Below are positions 5,375 to 6,942 of a stretch of DNA of 6,942 nt, one piece after another. This DNA is from CAZAGT01 sp964484515 (lineage in GTDB: Bacteria > Desulfobacterota > DSM-4660 > Desulfatiglandales > HGW-15): positions 1-6,942 of the forward strand of contig CAZAGT010000281.1 in assembly GCA_964484515.1 (NCBI GenBank), read 5' to 3'. The translations under genes were made by a program, and so were the position numbers. Position 1 is the first letter of the stretch. Each line of letters opens with the position of its first letter. The notes under the pieces are model-generated. The model had not been told where the DNA came from, did not search any database, and saw nothing but the letters and a program-made list of their open reading frames with translations.

Positions 5375-6124
5375 ATGAGAAGAAAGGCTTGGCGGAGTTA
5401 CCCGTTGCTGATCGTTACGTTTATCGTGCTTCTCTTGATGCCCACCCACCTGATTGCCGAGCAATCAGATCTCTCCCTATCCCAATTAGTAGCGGGATTC
5501 AAAGCGACCACCGTTGCCTCGGTGTCCGATGCCGTCGATCAGGTGACCGGCCAGCGCGGCTTTATGTATCACGACATGCGTCCCCTGGCCAGGGCCAAGG
5601 TGGTCGGCCCGGCGGTGACCACCCAGATTCGTCCCTCGATCAAGGCGACCGGAGCGTCTGGGCCGAATCATATGTTGCTCGCTATTGACGAAGCTGCCCC
5701 GGGCTCCGTGGTGGTCATCGTGGTTGAAGATGGCCTCGACATCTCCGGAATCGGCGGCTTGATGGCCACGGGCTGTCAGGCCAGGGGGCTGGCAGGCGCT
5801 GTGATCGACGGGGCTGCGCGCGATGTGGATGAAATCAACAGATTGGGTTTTCCGGTTTATTGCCGGAGCATTACACCCGCAACATCCGTCGGACGTTACG
5901 TGAGCGTCGGCCGCAACATGCCTGTGACTTGCGCCGGGGTGACCGTGAATCCGGACGACATCATTGTGGCCGGGACGGACGGCGTCGTGGTCGTCCCACG
6001 GGCAAAAGCCGCCGAGATTCTACAAATTGCGCAGAAGATCGACGAAAAGGAAGCAAAGATGGTCCCCATGATCCAGGAGCTGGAATCGATCATGAAGGCC
6101 GTCGATAAATTCAAACGACTCTAA
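5375..6124 (+). CDS. Exported RraA/HMG-aldolase-like protein
   Basis: A 249-residue protein of the RraA/4-hydroxy-4-methyl-2-oxoglutarate aldolase fold behind an N-terminal signal. Residues 2-7 carry four basic residues, 10-23 are strongly hydrophobic, and HLIA-EQ at 25-30 is a plausible signal peptidase site, so Sec export is inferred; an uncleaved membrane anchor is possible. The family core runs from about residue 46 (TVASVSDAVDQVTG) through GPAVTTQ, PGSVVVIVVEDG, ARGLAGAVIDGAARDVDE (Arg149-Asp150, the substrate and metal pair) to DDIIVAGTDGVVVVPRAKA. The aldolase motif Asp-X20-Arg-Asp has Gly128 in place of the first Asp, so aldolase activity is doubtful. Family members are normally cytoplasmic and lack a signal. 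The last 40 residues are charged and helical. No neighbouring gene explains the substrate, and the name RraA (RNase E inhibitor) should not be transferred. Confidence 0.88.
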   Translation: MRRKAWRSYPLLIVTFIVLLLMPTHLIAEQSDLSLSQLVAGFKATTVASVSDAVDQVTGQRGFMYHDMRPLARAKVVGPAVTTQIRPSIKATGASGPNHMLLAIDEAAPGSVVVIVVEDGLDISGIGGLMATGCQARGLAGAVIDGAARDVDEINRLGFPVYCRSITPATSVGRYVSVGRNMPVTCAGVTVNPDDIIVAGTDGVVVVPRAKAAEILQIAQKIDEKEAKMVPMIQELESIMKAVDKFKRL

Positions 6125-6376
6125 GGGCCCCAGGGAAAACCGGCTCCGTTGAGGGGTTTCGGCGGCCTAGGTAATGGGGCGCATGGATTTTCCGGTGTGC
6201 GGTTTGAGGCTCAGGGCAAAGACAAAAGGGCTTTCATGTCGTCTCTCCTGAAGCCTCGTGCCTTGCGTCTCTCATCTCCTTCGCAGAGACGTGCCCTGTT
6301 GAATCGGCTTCGCCGTCTCGCAGGGCGAGAATGGGGCCGATCCCGATGGAATCGGGACGGGCCAAGGGTTTCCTGC
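6125..6376. other. Convergent intergenic region with hairpin cluster
   Basis: About 250 bases lie between the convergent RraA-like and amidohydrolase genes. The frames crossing it look like shadows. Three hairpins are packed into 6266-6357: CGTCTCT/AGAGACG (6266-6272 with 6285-6291); GCCCTG/CAGGGC (6293-6298 with 6321-6326), enclosing CGGC/GCCG around TTC; and TCCCGAT/ATCGGGA (6341-6357). None has a T-run on either strand, so these are not ordinary intrinsic terminators. They could still protect or end the two converging transcripts. Confidence 0.5.
6341..6357. terminator. Perfect hairpin after the amidohydrolase gene, weak terminator candidate
   Basis: TCCCGAT and ATCGGGA form a perfect seven-pair stem with a three-base loop, about 20 bases beyond the stop of the minus-strand amidohydrolase. 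There is no U-tract, so it may be a transcript-stabilising 3' hairpin rather than a terminator. Confidence 0.3.
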
Positions 6377-6942
6377 TCAAGCCGAATACAGGGGCTTGCC
6401 CTCCCCGTAGACGGCCACGGGGTAGCTCGTCAGGTCGAACGGATCCCCGCTCCAACCTACAAAAGAGGCCCACTTACCCTTTTCAAGAGTTCCGAGAATC
6501 CGCTCAATGCCAAGAATCTCCGCATTGTTGCGTGAGACAAGCTCGACGGCCTGCTGCTTGCTGAATCCGCTCCGCAAAAACCACCTCGTCTGAAAGAAGA
6601 GCTGCCGCGCAGGCGTGACAGGATGGTCGCTCATTAGTCCGCAATCCACCCGGGACGTTATGAGATGGCGAATATTGCGCCAATTCTCGTGCTTCAGCTC
6701 CACCTTGTAGGCGAAAGCATCGATCGGCCCGTAGGTGACCGGTATCTTGCGTTTCCTCAACTCCTGAAAGATCTCAGGCTGGTGAACATCCATGGCGTGT
6801 TCCACCGTAACCTTGATCTTAAACTCGTCCACGACCCTCAGCAGGGCGGCAATATCGTCGATCTTATGGACATGGGCTCGGACCCGGGTCTTGCCGGCCA
6901 GCACATCCAGGATGATCCGCTCTTCGGCGCTCATGATGATGT
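6377..6942 (-). CDS. Amidohydrolase (imidazolonepropionase-like), C-terminal part
   Basis: The C-terminal ~190 residues of a metal-dependent amidohydrolase of the COG1228 type. The frame stays open to the window edge (Ile-Ile before the Met encoded at 6934), so the true start and the first metal ligands (the HxH motif) lie outside; the ATG at 6934 is internal. Counting from it, expected late ligands are visible: His21 in RAHVHKIDDI, His46 in VEHAMDVHQ and Asp103 in GLMSDHPVTP. The family ending follows, with RNNAEILGIERILGTLEKGKWASFVGWSGDPFD and a VYGEGKPLY strand that closes the small beta domain. Such enzymes hydrolyse cyclic amides, C-N bonds or related substrates. Localisation cannot be judged without the N-terminus. 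It is convergent with the RraA-like gene. Confidence 0.9.
   Translation of the reverse strand, partial: IIMSAEERIILDVLAGKTRVRAHVHKIDDIAALLRVVDEFKIKVTVEHAMDVHQPEIFQELRKRKIPVTYGPIDAFAYKVELKHENWRNIRHLITSRVDCGLMSDHPVTPARQLFFQTRWFLRSGFSKQQAVELVSRNNAEILGIERILGTLEKGKWASFVGWSGDPFDLTSYPVAVYGEGKPLYSA

Noticed and set aside
6149..6564. Plus-strand frames downstream of the RraA-like gene
   Set aside because: They overlap the amidohydrolase antisense, lack ribosome binding sites and give low-complexity basic translations.
1..6942. Defence island, prophage or mobile element
   Set aside because: No nuclease, toxin-antitoxin, transposase, integrase, terminal repeat or CRISPR repeat was found; the genes look like ordinary metabolic and exported proteins.

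Overview
The window looks like chromosomal DNA from a free-living, moderately GC-rich Gram-negative bacterium. Strong AAGGAGG-type ribosome binding sites precede most genes. Three consecutive proteins carry export signals (one Tat-like, two Sec-like), and the neighbours are amidohydrolase and amidase metabolic genes. The style resembles uncultured or environmental lineages such as Methylomirabilota (NC10), Rokubacteria or Nitrospirota, but no marker gene in the window settles this. No rRNA, tRNA, CRISPR array, transposase, integrase or phage gene was seen.

Layout from left to right. (1) 1-225: non-coding tail downstream of the amidase, with short GATCGA palindromes. (2) 226-1644, minus: stand-alone amidase-signature hydrolase with a complete Lys-Ser-Ser triad. 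(3) 1645-1850: divergent regulatory region holding a promoter-like pair with a palindrome inside its spacer. (4) 1851-2792, plus: class IV-like histone deacetylase superfamily enzyme with an ambiguous start, probably CTG 1869. (5) 2793-3310: long leader or intergenic region with inverted repeats, an orphan strong ribosome binding site and possible mini-ORFs. (6) 3311-4492, plus: Tat-signal DUF362 protein. (7) 4511-4550: strong bidirectional terminator shared with the convergent gene that follows. (8) 4568-4990, minus: small secreted fibronectin-III-like protein. (9) 4991-5374: divergent promoter region. (10) 5375-6124, plus: RraA/HMG-aldolase-fold protein with an N-terminal signal peptide, unusual for that family. 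(11) 6125-6376: convergent intergenic region with three hairpins. (12) 6377 to the window end, minus: C-terminal part of an imidazolonepropionase-like amidohydrolase whose 5' end lies outside the window.

Almost every gene changes strand relative to its neighbour, so these are mostly single-gene transcription units and there is no clear operon. Functional linkage is therefore weak. The loose theme is hydrolysis of amide or acyl-amide compounds (amidase, deacetylase, amidohydrolase) next to a run of exported proteins. I find no convincing new multi-gene system. The best leads are the exported RraA-like protein lacking one catalytic acidic residue, the probable CTG start of the deacetylase, the leader upstream of the DUF362 gene, and two candidate operators.
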